Shown here piece by piece: positions 29,118 to 36,611 of a stretch of DNA of 64,000 nucleotides. The stretch spans positions 155,727-219,726 of the forward strand of contig NZ_JACSPN010000003.1 in the NCBI RefSeq assembly GCF_015142735.1, written 5' to 3'. Made by a program: the position numbers and the translations under genes. This DNA is from Oerskovia douganii. Lineage in GTDB: Bacteria; Actinomycetota; Actinomycetes; Actinomycetales; Cellulomonadaceae. Under the pieces are notes generated by a model. It was not told the origin of the DNA. It searched no databases and saw nothing but the letters and a program-made list of their open reading frames with translations. Numbering within the stretch: the stretch's first letter is position 1; each line of letters opens with the position of its first letter.

Positions 29118-29259
29118 CGTGCTCCTCGTGGGGGGACGTGGGCACGCGGGCCGAAGGGCTCAGCAGGAACGAGGGGGCTGAGGGCCGACCACGCGCGCCC
29201 TTGGCTCAGGAAGGTGGCGAGCGGTCGGCGAGGACGGCTCGGGCTGAGTCAGGCGCGGG
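29118..29259 (-). promoter_or_regulatory. Putative cysteine attenuator leader of sir
   Basis: Leader RNA between the leader-peptide stop and sir. On the minus strand four short segments alternate: CTCAG (29244-29248), CTGAG (29205-29209), CTCAGC (29177-29182) and GCTGAG (29159-29164). Segments 1:2, 2:3 and 3:4 can each pair, the layout of a classical attenuator. The 2:3 pairing extends with GGGC/GCCC. The pairings are only 5-8 bp, so the fold is suggestive, not proven. Confidence 0.5.
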
Positions 29260-29346
29260 TCAACAACAACAGCAGGAGCTGTTGCGGGCGCAGGCCGTCG
29301 ACCCGTGACGTGCCGTCACGAGGAGGAGGTGCGCTGCCGTGGTCAT
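29260..29346 (-). CDS. Polycysteine leader peptide (28 aa)
   Basis: Short frame of 28 codons starting MTTAAHLLLVTARHG and ending ARNSSCCCC before TGA. The last four sense codons are TGC-TGT-TGT-TGT, and a fifth Cys lies nine codons from the end. A -10 box TAGCGT ends 7 nt before the ATG, so the message is probably leaderless. It sits upstream of sir-cysH-cysD-cysN. Leaderless polycysteine small ORFs that act as cysteine attenuators are known in mycobacteria. By analogy the ribosome would stall here when Cys-tRNA is scarce and open the operon. The peptide itself probably has no other function. Confidence 0.8.
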   Translation of the reverse strand: MTTAAHLLLVTARHGSTACARNSSCCCC

Positions 29347-29353
29347 GGCGGGA

Positions 29354-29359
29354 ACGCTA
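29354..29359 (-). promoter_or_regulatory. -10 box of the sulfur operon
   Basis: On the minus strand TAGCGT ends 7 nt before the ATG of the leader peptide, placing the transcription start at that ATG. A TGTTCA sequence 17 bp upstream (29377-29382) is a possible weak -35. Confidence 0.5.
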
Positions 29360-29478
29360 CAGAGGCAGCGGGTGAATGAACACCCCCTGTCCGCATGGTG
29401 GATGGGTGTCTCAGGTTCTGGCTGCGAACCGCCGGGCGGGCAACACGCGGAGCTTTTCCGACAGTCGCGTCAGCAAAC

Positions 29479-29484
29479 TAGGAT
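29479..29484 (+). promoter_or_regulatory. -10 box of leaderless membrane-protein gene
   Basis: TAGGAT ends 6 nt before the ATG at 29491, with no Shine-Dalgarno sequence, predicting a leaderless transcript divergent from the sulfur operon. Confidence 0.5.
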
Positions 29485-29490
29485 GGTGCC

Positions 29491-29841
29491 ATGGAAATCG
29501 TCTACAACGTGTTCGCGGTCCTGCACTTCGTCGGCTGGGCCATCGTCCTCGGCGGCTACTTCGTGTCGCTCAAGACCGCCGCGCTCAACAAGGGCGTCTT
29601 CCACGGTGCCGCGACGGCTGCCGTCGCGGGCATCCTCATGGTGGGCGTGGCCGAGATGAGCGGCATGTGGGACGACGGGGGTCCCAGCATGATGAAGATC
29701 GGCATCAAGCTGGTCATCGCCGTGATCATCGCGGTCCTCGCGTTCATCGGCGTGCGCCAGGGAGACAAGATCTCGCCCGCGCTCAAGCACTCGATCGGTG
29801 GCCTCACGCTGGTCAACATCATCGTGGCGGTCTTCGTCTGA
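29491..29841 (+). CDS. Small four-helix membrane protein
   Basis: Protein of 116 aa that is almost wholly membrane-embedded: helices at about 5-25, 35-55, 68-90 and 98-116, with a short polar loop (EMSGMWDDGGPSMMK) between the second and third. It starts MEIVYNVFAVLHFVGWAIVLGGYF. The His and Trp in the first helix and Met-rich loop recall small heme or copper membrane proteins, but I recognise no named family. Single gene with a leaderless promoter, followed by a strong hairpin. It is divergent from the sulfur operon, with no evident functional link. Confidence 0.8.
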   Translation: MEIVYNVFAVLHFVGWAIVLGGYFVSLKTAALNKGVFHGAATAAVAGILMVGVAEMSGMWDDGGPSMMKIGIKLVIAVIIAVLAFIGVRQGDKISPALKHSIGGLTLVNIIVAVFV

Positions 29842-29918
29842 CCCAGCCCTGACGACGCCCGGCACCGGCCTGCCTGCCGGTGCGGGCATCGATCCGCCCT
29901 CGGTCCGTGCAGATCGAC

Positions 29919-29952
29919 GAGCTCCCCGCGCCCGCCAGGACGCGGGGAGCTC
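29919..29952 (+). terminator. Terminator hairpin
   Basis: GAGCTCCCCGCG / CGCGGGGAGCTC, a perfect 12-bp stem with a 10-nt loop, 77 nt after the membrane-protein gene. The 212-bp gap holds nothing else apart from the start region of the DUF456 gene. Confidence 0.7.
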
Positions 29953-30053
29953 TGTCGTCACCAGGGGACGTCGCGCACCCGGGACCGCTCGCGCCCCCGA
30001 GGGCGGGGCCGGCGCGTCGTCCCTGACCTGCCCGACGTGCGAAGGTGTCTCCC

Positions 30054-30536
30054 GTGAGCATCGCGGGAGAGATCGTCGTCGGACTGGTGATCCTGGTGGG
30101 CCTGGCCGGGATCGTCGTGCAGGTGCTTCCGGGCAATACCCTCGTCGGAGGGGCGATCCTGGTGTGGGCGATCCTGACGGGCGGCACGGCGGCATGGGTC
30201 GTGCTCGCCGTGGCCCTCACGTTCGTCGTCGCTGCCGAGGGGGCTCAGCTCCTGCTCGCCGGCCGGCACATGCGCCGGGCCGACGTCCCGTGGTCGACGC
30301 TCGCCTGGGGTGGCCTCGCGGGCGTGGTCGGGTTCTTCGTCATCCCCGTGGTCGGGCTGTTCGTCGGGTTCGTCGCGGCGGTCTTCGTGGCTGAGCTGCT
30401 GCGCCGTCGCGACCGCCGCGGAGCGTGGCGCGCGACCGTCGCGGCGCTCCAGGCGACCGGCATCACGATCGTGGTCCAGCTCCTCGGCGGGCTGCTCGCG
30501 ACGGCGACGTGGGGCGTGGGTCTCGCGCTGACATGA
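30054..30536 (+). CDS. DUF456 family membrane protein
   Basis: Protein of 160 aa with four to five helices. It has the DUF456 pattern IVVQVLPGNTLVGGAILVWAIL near the N-terminus and GVVGFFVIPVVGLFVGFVAAVFVAELLRR in the middle. Function of the family is unknown. GTG 30054 is preferred over GTG 30045 because GAAGG then lies 8 nt upstream. It converges with an acetyltransferase gene. Confidence 0.8.
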   Translation: MSIAGEIVVGLVILVGLAGIVVQVLPGNTLVGGAILVWAILTGGTAAWVVLAVALTFVVAAEGAQLLLAGRHMRRADVPWSTLAWGGLAGVVGFFVIPVVGLFVGFVAAVFVAELLRRRDRRGAWRATVAALQATGITIVVQLLGGLLATATWGVGLALT

Positions 30537-30554
30537 TCCGCGGGGGCCTCGCGG

Positions 30555-30615
30555 TGCCGAGAACGAGGTCGTGGGCGCGCTGAGCGGCAGGACGACCGCA
30601 ACCCCGTTCTCGGCA
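30555..30615. terminator. Hairpin between convergent genes
   Basis: Inverted repeat TGCCGAGAACG / CGTTCTCGGCA (11 bp), extendable to about 19 pairs with wobbles, in the gap between the DUF456 gene and the acetyltransferase. It resembles in design, but not sequence, the hairpin repeats at 51-61 kb. Confidence 0.55.
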
Positions 30616-30660
30616 GCTCCTCAGCAGCTCCTCGGCAGGCTCGCGTCAGCCCCCAGAGGC

Positions 30661-31263
30661 TCAGGGCTCGAGCCGCGCCCGCAGCCGGTACTCCAGGCCC
30701 ACGCGCACGGTCGGCCACTCGGCCGCCGTGACCGAGTAGACGACCGTGTCGCGCAGCGTGCCGTCGTACCCGATCTGGTGGCTGCGCAGGACCCCGTCGA
30801 GCTTGGCGCCCAGGCGCTCGATCGCTGAGCGTGACTCGCGGTTGTGGAAGTGCGTGCGGAACTCGACCGCGATCGCGTCGAGGTCGTCGAACGCGTGCGC
30901 GAGCAGCAGGAGCTTCGCGGCGGGGTTGGCCCCCGTGCCCTGCGCACCGGCCCGCTGCCACGTCGCGCCGATCTCGACCCGCCGGTTGAGCGGGTCGATC
31001 CCGAGGTAGGTCGTGACGCCCAGCACCTGGTCGTCGGCGTTGCGGACCACGACCCAGGGGTTGGCGGCACCGGCCGCGCGCGCGGCGATCTTGTCCTGGA
31101 TGTACACCGCCATCTCCTCGGGGGTCGGGACCGAGGTGTACCAGCGGTTCCACAGCTCGCCGTCCCGCACGGCCTCGACCAGCGCGTCGTGGTGGTCCGG
31201 TCGGAGCGGGACGAGGCGGACGAGGGGACCGGTCAGGGTCACGGGGTCGGCGAAGGCGTTCAC
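30661..31263 (-). CDS. GNAT family acetyltransferase (RimJ/RimL-like)
   Basis: Protein of 200 aa. The N-terminus TLTGPLVRLVPLRPDHHDALVEAV matches RimJ/RimL-type GNAT proteins. The acetyl-CoA region includes RRVEIGATWQRAGAQGTGANPAAKLLLLAHAFDDLDAIAVEF, in which the pyrophosphate loop is a degenerate Q/R-x-x-G-x-G. The conserved FHNRESRSAIERLGAKLDGVLR follows. It likely acetylates a protein N-terminus or small amine; the substrate is unknown. It starts with GTG and stands alone. Confidence 0.87.
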   Translation of the reverse strand: MNAFADPVTLTGPLVRLVPLRPDHHDALVEAVRDGELWNRWYTSVPTPEEMAVYIQDKIAARAAGAANPWVVVRNADDQVLGVTTYLGIDPLNRRVEIGATWQRAGAQGTGANPAAKLLLLAHAFDDLDAIAVEFRTHFHNRESRSAIERLGAKLDGVLRSHQIGYDGTLRDTVVYSVTAAEWPTVRVGLEYRLRARLEP

Positions 31264-31401
31264 GCTCCGACACTATCCGGCGCAGGGCTGCCCCGTCCGG
31301 AGGTCCTGATGGTGGTCTGCCGGTGGCCGGGGACTGGTCGGCTGCTGAGGGCGGCGGAGGGCGGCTGGGGGCGGCCCGGCCGCGGTTCCCCGGCGGACGG
31401 C

Positions 31402-31785
31402 TCAGCCCTCCGAGATCTCCGTCACGTACAGCACGTTCCCGTCCAGGTCGCGCATCGAGAACATGGGTGGGACGCCGTCCCACCGCAGGAGCTCCTCGAC
31501 GCGCACGCCCCGGGCGCCGAGGGTCGCGTGGTCGCCCGCGGCGTCCGACGTCGCGAGCCGGATGCCCGTGTCGATCCCGGCGTCCTGACCCTGCCCCTCC
31601 TGCACGAGGGCGACCGAGACCGTGGCCCCGGGCGGGGCGACCTCGATCCAGCGGAAGCCCTCCTGGAGGTCGCCGTCCATGCGGACCTCGAACCCGAGCG
31701 TGTCGCGGTAGAACGCCAGTGCGGCGTCCTGGTCGCGCACCGGTACCGCGACGGTGTGCAGTCCTGTGAAGTGCGTCGTGGTCAT
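31402..31785 (-). CDS. VOC (glyoxalase-fold) protein
   Basis: Protein of 127 aa with two beta-alpha-beta-beta-beta modules: LHTVAVPVRDQDAALAFYRDTLGFEVR, and a C-terminal module ending FSMRDLDGNVLYVTE. His 9 (LHTV) and a C-terminal acidic residue (E in VTEI) could be metal ligands. Members are dioxygenases, glyoxalases or antibiotic-binding proteins; nothing here picks one. The ATG at 31785 is chosen over an upstream in-frame ATG because AAGGAG lies 7 nt before it. Confidence 0.85.
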   Translation of the reverse strand: MTTTHFTGLHTVAVPVRDQDAALAFYRDTLGFEVRMDGDLQEGFRWIEVAPPGATVSVALVQEGQGQDAGIDTGIRLATSDAAGDHATLGARGVRVEELLRWDGVPPMFSMRDLDGNVLYVTEISEG

Positions 31786-31924
31786 GACTTCTCCTTCTCG
31801 CGGGGGGACGCCCGGCAGGGGGCTCGTCACTGTGACCGTGGCCGAGGGGAGAAGTGATCGGTGCGCCGCCGGCCCCGGGACCTCGCGGACGCGTGCCGAT
31901 GCGGGGAGTGTGGGTGCGCACGCC

Positions 31925-31930
31925 TAGGCT
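31925..31930 (+). promoter_or_regulatory. -10 box of pcrA
   Basis: TAGGCT ends 9 nt before the pcrA ATG at 31940. The predicted 5' UTR is 2-3 nt, so translation is leaderless or nearly so. Confidence 0.45.
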
Positions 31931-31939
31931 GGTGGGGCT

Positions 31940-34591
31940 ATGACATCGCTCTTCGAGAACCTGCCGCTGCCCGGATTCGACCTCGCGTCCCTCGGGGACT
32001 CGTCGCGCCTGCCGACCACCGCACCGCGGTGGGACGAGGCGCCCGACGGCGGCACGTCCGGCCGCGCGAAGGCCCGCACCGGGCGCGGCTCGTCCGAGCC
32101 GGCGGGTGGCGACGGGAACGGTCGCCGCGACGGGCGGGACGAGGCGGGGCAGCACCCGGGCGGGTTCTCGCACATCGACCCGGACTCGCTGCTCGACGGC
32201 ATGAACCCGCAGCAGCGCGAGGCCGTCGTGCACGCCGGCAGCCCGCTGCTGATCGTCGCGGGCGCGGGCTCGGGCAAGACGCGTGTCCTGACGCACCGCA
32301 TCGCCTACCTCCTCGCGACGGGCAGGGCACGGCCGGGCGAGATCCTCGCGATCACCTTCACCAACAAGGCGGCGGCGGAGATGCGTGAGCGCGTCGAGGC
32401 GCTCATCGGTCCCGCGGCCCGGTACATGTGGGTCTCGACGTTCCACTCGGCGTGCGTGCGGATCCTGCGCAAGGAGGCCGCGGCGCTCGGGCTCAAGTCG
32501 AGCTTCTCGATCTACGACGCCGCGGACTCCCAGCGGCTCATCACGCTGGTGAGCCGCGAGCTCAACCTCGACGTGAAGAAGTACCCCGCGCGGACGCTGT
32601 CCAACAAGATCTCGGACCTCAAGAACGAGCTGATCGACCCGGAGCGCTACGCGCGGGAGAGCGGCGCGTCGGCCGCCGACGGCTCGGCCAACGCGTTCGA
32701 CCAGGTCCTCTCGGACGTCTACACGCGCTACCAGGCCCGCCTCGCGCAGGCCCACGCGCTCGACTTCGACGACATCATCATGACCACGGTCAACCTCCTC
32801 CAGGCGTTCCCGGCCGTCGCGGAGCACTACCGCCGCCGGTTCCGGCACGTGCTGGTCGACGAGTACCAGGACACCAACCACGCGCAGTACGTCCTGGTCC
32901 GCGAGCTCGCGGGAGCGGGCGCCCCGGAGAGCGAGGACGGAACGTGGGCGCCCGGCACCGTCCCGCCCGGCGAGCTCACGGTCGTCGGTGACGCCGACCA
33001 GTCGATCTACGCCTTCCGCGGCGCGACCATCCGCAACATCCTCGAGTTCGAGGCCGACTACCCGAACGCCCGGACCATCCTGCTCGAGCAGAACTACCGC
33101 TCGACGCAGAACATCCTCTCGGCCGCGAACGCCGTGATCTCGCGCAACATCGACCGCAAGCCCAAGCGCCTGTGGACGGACGCGGGTGCGGGCGTCAAGA
33201 TCATCGGCTACGTCGCGGACAACGAGCACGAGGAGGCGCGCTTCATCGCCGAGGAGATCGACCGCCTCGGGGACTCGGACGGCGTGCGCCCGGGCGACGT
33301 CGCGATCTTCTACCGGACCAACGCCCAGTCCCGCGCGCTCGAGGAGGTGCTGATCCGCGTCGGCCTGCCGTACAAGGTCGTCGGTGGCACGCGCTTCTAC
33401 GAGCGGCGTGAGATCAAGGACGCGATCGCGTACCTGCGCGCCATCGCGAACCCCGACGACGACGTGAACCTGCGGCGCATCCTCAACGTGCCCAAGCGCG
33501 GTCTCGGCGACCGGGCCGAGGCGCTCGTCGCGGCGTTCGCCGAGCGCGAGCGCATCTCGTTCGCCGCGTCGCTCGACCGCGCCGAGGAGATCCCGGGCAT
33601 GACGACCCGGACCCTCAACCCGCTGCGCACCTTCCGCGAGCTGTTCCACGGGCTGCTGGACCTGTACGCCACGGGCGCGACGCCCGCCGAGATCCTGGGC
33701 GCGGTCCTCGACCGCTCGGGCTACCTCGCCGAGCTGCGGGCCAGCGACGACCCGCAGGACGGCTCGCGCGTCGAGAACCTCGCCGAGCTGCACGCGGTCG
33801 CGAGCGAGTTCACCGAGCTCGAGCCCGAGGGCACGCTCACGGACTTCCTGGAGCGGGTCTCGCTCGTCGCGGACTCGGACCAGATCCCGTCGAGCGACGA
33901 CGAGGGGCACGAGGGCAAGCCCGTCGTCGACCCGGGCGTCGTGACGCTGATGACGCTGCACACGGCCAAGGGGCTCGAGTTCCCCGTGGTGTTCCTCAGC
34001 GGCATGGAGGACGGCACGTTCCCGCACATGCGCTCGCTGCACGACGAGAGCGAGCTCGCCGAGGAGCGACGCCTCGCGTACGTCGGCATCACGCGCGCCC
34101 GGGAGCGGCTGTACATCTCGCGCTCCGCGGTGCGCTCGGCGTGGGGCATGGCCAACGAGTTCCCGCCCAGCCGGTTCCTCGACGAGATCCCCGAGGACCT
34201 GTGGGACTGGCGCCGCAAGGAGTCGTCCATGGCGACCCTGCGCGGGCCGGGCGGCTACACGGGCGGGTGGGGCTCGTCGGCGGGCGGCTCGCGCGGCGGG
34301 TCGGGCTCGTCGTCGGGCGGGTACGGGTCGGCTGGCTCGCGCAACGGGCAGGTGCGCACGCGCTCGGTCACACCCAACCCGGACGGCCCCAAGTTCGGCT
34401 CGGCGACGCCGCGCAAGGAGGGGGACATCCCCTCGCTCGCGATCGGCGACAAGGTCACGCACGACGCCTACGGGCTGGGCACGGTCGTCGCGGTCGAGGG
34501 CGCGGGCGCCAACGCGGTCGCCAAGATCGACTTCGGGGCCGACGGCACCAAGCGGCTCCTGCTGCGGTTCTCGCCCGTCACGAAACTATGA
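31940..34591 (+). CDS. pcrA: UvrD/PcrA-type DNA helicase
   Basis: Superfamily 1A helicase of 883 aa for repair and for clearing replication conflicts. After a disordered N-terminus of about 75 residues come the Q-motif region LLDGMNPQQREAV, Walker A AGAGSGKTRVLTHRIAYLL, VDEYQDTNHAQYVL, GDADQSIYAFRGA, QNYRSTQNIL, and TLHTAKGLEFPVVF. A Gly/Ser linker (about 765-800) leads to a Tudor-like end ([20 protein letters not shown] to FSPVTKL) that binds RNA polymerase in related helicases. The last 166 bp before the final codons recur at 36254-36419. The last five codons here (GTC ACG AAA CTA TGA) differ synonymously from the duplicate (GTG ACC AAG CTG TAG), so this end was supplied by the inserted segment. 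Confidence 0.95.
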   Translation: MTSLFENLPLPGFDLASLGDSSRLPTTAPRWDEAPDGGTSGRAKARTGRGSSEPAGGDGNGRRDGRDEAGQHPGGFSHIDPDSLLDGMNPQQREAVVHAGSPLLIVAGAGSGKTRVLTHRIAYLLATGRARPGEILAITFTNKAAAEMRERVEALIGPAARYMWVSTFHSACVRILRKEAAALGLKSSFSIYDAADSQRLITLVSRELNLDVKKYPARTLSNKISDLKNELIDPERYARESGASAADGSANAFDQVLSDVYTRYQARLAQAHALDFDDIIMTTVNLLQAFPAVAEHYRRRFRHVLVDEYQDTNHAQYVLVRELAGAGAPESEDGTWAPGTVPPGELTVVGDADQSIYAFRGATIRNILEFEADYPNARTILLEQNYRSTQNILSAANAVISRNIDRKPKRLWTDAGAGVKIIGYVADNEHEEARFIAEEIDRLGDSDGVRPGDVAIFYRTNAQSRALEEVLIRVGLPYKVVGGTRFYERREIKDAIAYLRAIANPDDDVNLRRILNVPKRGLGDRAEALVAAFAERERISFAASLDRAEEIPGMTTRTLNPLRTFRELFHGLLDLYATGATPAEILGAVLDRSGYLAELRASDDPQDGSRVENLAELHAVASEFTELEPEGTLTDFLERVSLVADSDQIPSSDDEGHEGKPVVDPGVVTLMTLHTAKGLEFPVVFLSGMEDGTFPHMRSLHDESELAEERRLAYVGITRARERLYISRSAVRSAWGMANEFPPSRFLDEIPEDLWDWRRKESSMATLRGPGGYTGGWGSSAGGSRGGSGSSSGGYGSAGSRNGQVRTRSVTPNPDGPKFGSATPRKEGDIPSLAIGDKVTHDAYGLGTVVAVEGAGANAVAKIDFGADGTKRLLLRFSPVTKL
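34413..34578 (+). repeat. Direct repeat, pcrA 3' end, left copy
   Basis: 166 bp matching 36254-36419 with three substitutions and no gaps. It encodes the Tudor-like C-terminus of PcrA. It bounds the foreign segment on the left. Confidence 0.95.
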
Positions 34592-34670
34592 CAATCGAGA
34601 CAACTGGTTTGCGCAATACCGACGGCGACTGGAAAGAGCGTCAACACCGTTCGACGGATGCCCTAGGGGC

Positions 34671-34676
34671 TAGGAT
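34671..34676 (+). promoter_or_regulatory. -10 box of the cargo ATPase gene
   Basis: TAGGAT ends 6 nt before the ATG at 34683. The inserted gene therefore carries its own leaderless promoter of the type common in the host and need not rely on pcrA read-through. Confidence 0.5.
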
Positions 34677-34682
34677 GCCAGG

Positions 34683-36131
34683 ATGGCACAGAAGCCCCCG
34701 CCCTTGAAGACGCTTGACTTCGGTCACCTCGATGCGGCGAGTGAAGCGATCGAAGAACCTCGACTCCTGATCGAGGGATTCTATGACTATAAAGGTGCTG
34801 CGTCCGGGATTGCTACCGGGCAAAATTGGCTGCTGCTCGGACCGAAAGGGTCTGGGAAATCAGCAGCCCTGGAACATCTTCGTCTGCTTTGGAAATCGTA
34901 TCCCGATTCCTTCTTTGACTATTGGGACTTAAGAAGCTTCCCCGTCAATGACGTCACATCAATCCAAATGGGTCAATCGGCTGGGGCGTCGCGCGCGCAG
35001 TCGGCGTGGGAATTTCTCCTGCTTCTCCGGATCATCCGATCCATAGATCTTGACAACGGGAAGAGTGCGCCGCGTTCATTCTCGGAACTCTTTACCGAGC
35101 TTTCGCGTGCCGGCTTGCTCCAGAGTGACTGGCGTGCGAATGTAGCGAAATGGTCAAAGAGTGCCTTCAAGGTCGACCTGAAAGTGGTGGGGGTTGAGTC
35201 CGAGCGGGTGGTTCGAGAGTACAGTCCTCTAGAGTTGGTTGCCGCAATGAAGGCGATCGTCGCTGGCGTTTCTACCGAAAGTCGGCACGTCGTTGCACTC
35301 GATGGTCTCGATTCTTTCTTTTTCGAAACTGAGGATGAGTGGAGCTCGCTGAGTGGGCTAATGTATGCAATCTCCTCGATAAACCAGTTCATGAGAACGC
35401 ACGAGTTGCGCATCTCGGTCGTCGCGGCTGTGCGGTCGGACATTTACGATGTTCTGCCTGGCGGCGATCTTAACAAGTTGAAACCATACTCGGCGACTCT
35501 GGACTGGAGTGCACAGGGGATCGGTTCAGCGAACCATCTTTGGACGCTTCTTAACTCAAAGGTTGCGGTTAGGCATCCCGAGGTTCGAGATGTTGTGAAG
35601 ACCTACCTTGCTGCGCCTGTGGCCATCTGGCCTCACCGGGAGCTTACAGAGTACTTGTTGGACTATACGCGGTTGCTTCCGCGCGACCTCATTGCATTAA
35701 TGGGGTATGTGCAAAGAGCCTACGGCGGCACGTCCCTGGTTCCTGAATCATCGGCAAAGGAGGCGGTGCGGCGTTATTCGGAGGAGTACTTCGTCGGGGA
35801 AGTGCTGGATAATTTGGCAGGTGTGCTAGGGGCTGACAGGGCACGTGAGTTGGCTTCTTTTCGCGATGTGATGCGTACGCTGCCTACCAGGACGTTCAAG
35901 TTTGACGATGTTGTTTCTGAACTCGAAGGCGAATTGGATCGTCGGGAGGTCAAGCTCCTCCTGAAACAAATGTTCGACACCGGGGCTATTGGGATCAGGA
36001 ATAGTTCGGGTAAGCATAAGGATTATTTTGATTTTGTGTTCCGAAAGGTGTCTGGTGCTGGATTTACGATTCGACACACCTTCCTGCTTCACAATGCGCT
36101 CGCGCTTGCTTGGAATCGACCGCGGGCATGA
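34683..36131 (+). CDS. P-loop ATPase of an accessory insertion (Sll1717-like), possible defence gene
   Basis: Protein of 482 aa with a single NTPase domain: Walker A LLGPKGSGKSAALEHL (GPKGSGKS at 53-60), Walker B HVVALDGLDSFFFETEDEW (Asp 207), and a downstream Arg motif VVAAVRSDIYDVL (about 247-258), like the sensor region of Orc/STAND/KAP-type ATPases. A helical region (310-400: TRLLPRDLIALMGYVQRAYGG) precedes a C-terminal winged-helix-like part (405-455: FKFDDVVSELEGELDRREVKLL). It resembles proteins named P-loop ATPase, Sll1717 family, by motif layout; I could not search. Codon use is foreign, rich in T/A-ending codons. The horizontally acquired, solitary setting fits a phage-defence or stress ATPase, but function is unknown. 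Confidence 0.7.
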   Translation: MAQKPPPLKTLDFGHLDAASEAIEEPRLLIEGFYDYKGAASGIATGQNWLLLGPKGSGKSAALEHLRLLWKSYPDSFFDYWDLRSFPVNDVTSIQMGQSAGASRAQSAWEFLLLLRIIRSIDLDNGKSAPRSFSELFTELSRAGLLQSDWRANVAKWSKSAFKVDLKVVGVESERVVREYSPLELVAAMKAIVAGVSTESRHVVALDGLDSFFFETEDEWSSLSGLMYAISSINQFMRTHELRISVVAAVRSDIYDVLPGGDLNKLKPYSATLDWSAQGIGSANHLWTLLNSKVAVRHPEVRDVVKTYLAAPVAIWPHRELTEYLLDYTRLLPRDLIALMGYVQRAYGGTSLVPESSAKEAVRRYSEEYFVGEVLDNLAGVLGADRARELASFRDVMRTLPTRTFKFDDVVSELEGELDRREVKLLLKQMFDTGAIGIRNSSGKHKDYFDFVFRKVSGAGFTIRHTFLLHNALALAWNRPRA

Positions 36132-36253
36132 GGCAAATGGTCGCCCCTGGATTTGTGGGAGTCGCGCGGTTCTCATGATCAGAGGCGATGGTTGATTTCA
36201 CGCTTAGTTGGGGGCTCGGCAATTAGGGGCTGGTTGTGGACCTCTGCGACGCT

Positions 36254-36432
36254 GCAAGGAGGGGGACATCCCCTCGCTCGCGATCGGCGACAAGGTCACG
36301 CACGACGCCTACGGGCTCGGCACGGTCGTCGCGGTCGAGGGCGCGGGCACCAACGCGGTCGCCAAGATCGACTTCGGGGCCGACGGCACCAAGCGGCTCC
36401 TGCTCCGGTTCTCGCCCGTGACCAAGCTGTAG
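36254..36432 (+). pseudogene. Displaced original 3' end of pcrA
   Basis: 58 codons in the same frame as the PcrA tail, from [12 protein letters not shown] to FSPVTKL and TAG, with one Ala-to-Thr change. The helicase body is absent. The high-GC sequence downstream leads straight to the sucC promoter, so this is most likely the ancestral pcrA end left behind when the segment inserted. An upstream GTG would give a 74-aa frame with an unrelated start; no ribosome site is evident. Confidence 0.85.
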
Positions 36433-36611
36433 GGCCCGACGCCGGCCCGCGCGTCGGAGCCTCGGCCCGCCCGGGCGGGGGACCGGGAGGGGCACGGCCG
36501 CGCCGCGACCACCCCCGGGCAGCGCGCCCGGACCCTCGGGATGTGGCCAACGAGACAGCGCCGCGCGGGGCGCAGGGGTGCCGCCGGGTAGGTCCCGGCC
36601 AGCCACCGGGC

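Larger units (their letters stand above)
34579..36419 (+). mobile_element. Single-gene genomic insertion at the pcrA 3' end
   Basis: A 1841-bp unit (foreign segment plus one repeat copy) bounded by the two 166-bp repeats. Base composition drops to roughly half G+C by eye, against more than 70% on both sides. It holds one cargo gene and no integrase, transposase or terminal inverted repeats. The layout equals insertion of a circle carrying a copy of the pcrA tail, by homologous or site-specific recombination. Mechanism and mobility are inference. Confidence 0.8.

Noticed and set aside
34973-35443. 156-codon minus-strand frame inside the foreign segment, possible antitoxin or second cargo gene
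   Set aside because: It lies wholly opposite the ATPase motifs, has no recognisable domain and no promoter or ribosome site.
34579-36419. Insertion sequence or prophage remnant
   Set aside because: No transposase, integrase, terminal inverted repeats or phage genes; the 166-bp repeats are pcrA sequence, far longer than IS target duplications.
36208-36432. 74-aa gene from an upstream GTG through the duplicated pcrA tail
   Set aside because: The first 16 residues are unrelated foreign sequence, there is no ribosome site, and the rest is the Tudor-like end of PcrA. A remnant is the simpler reading.
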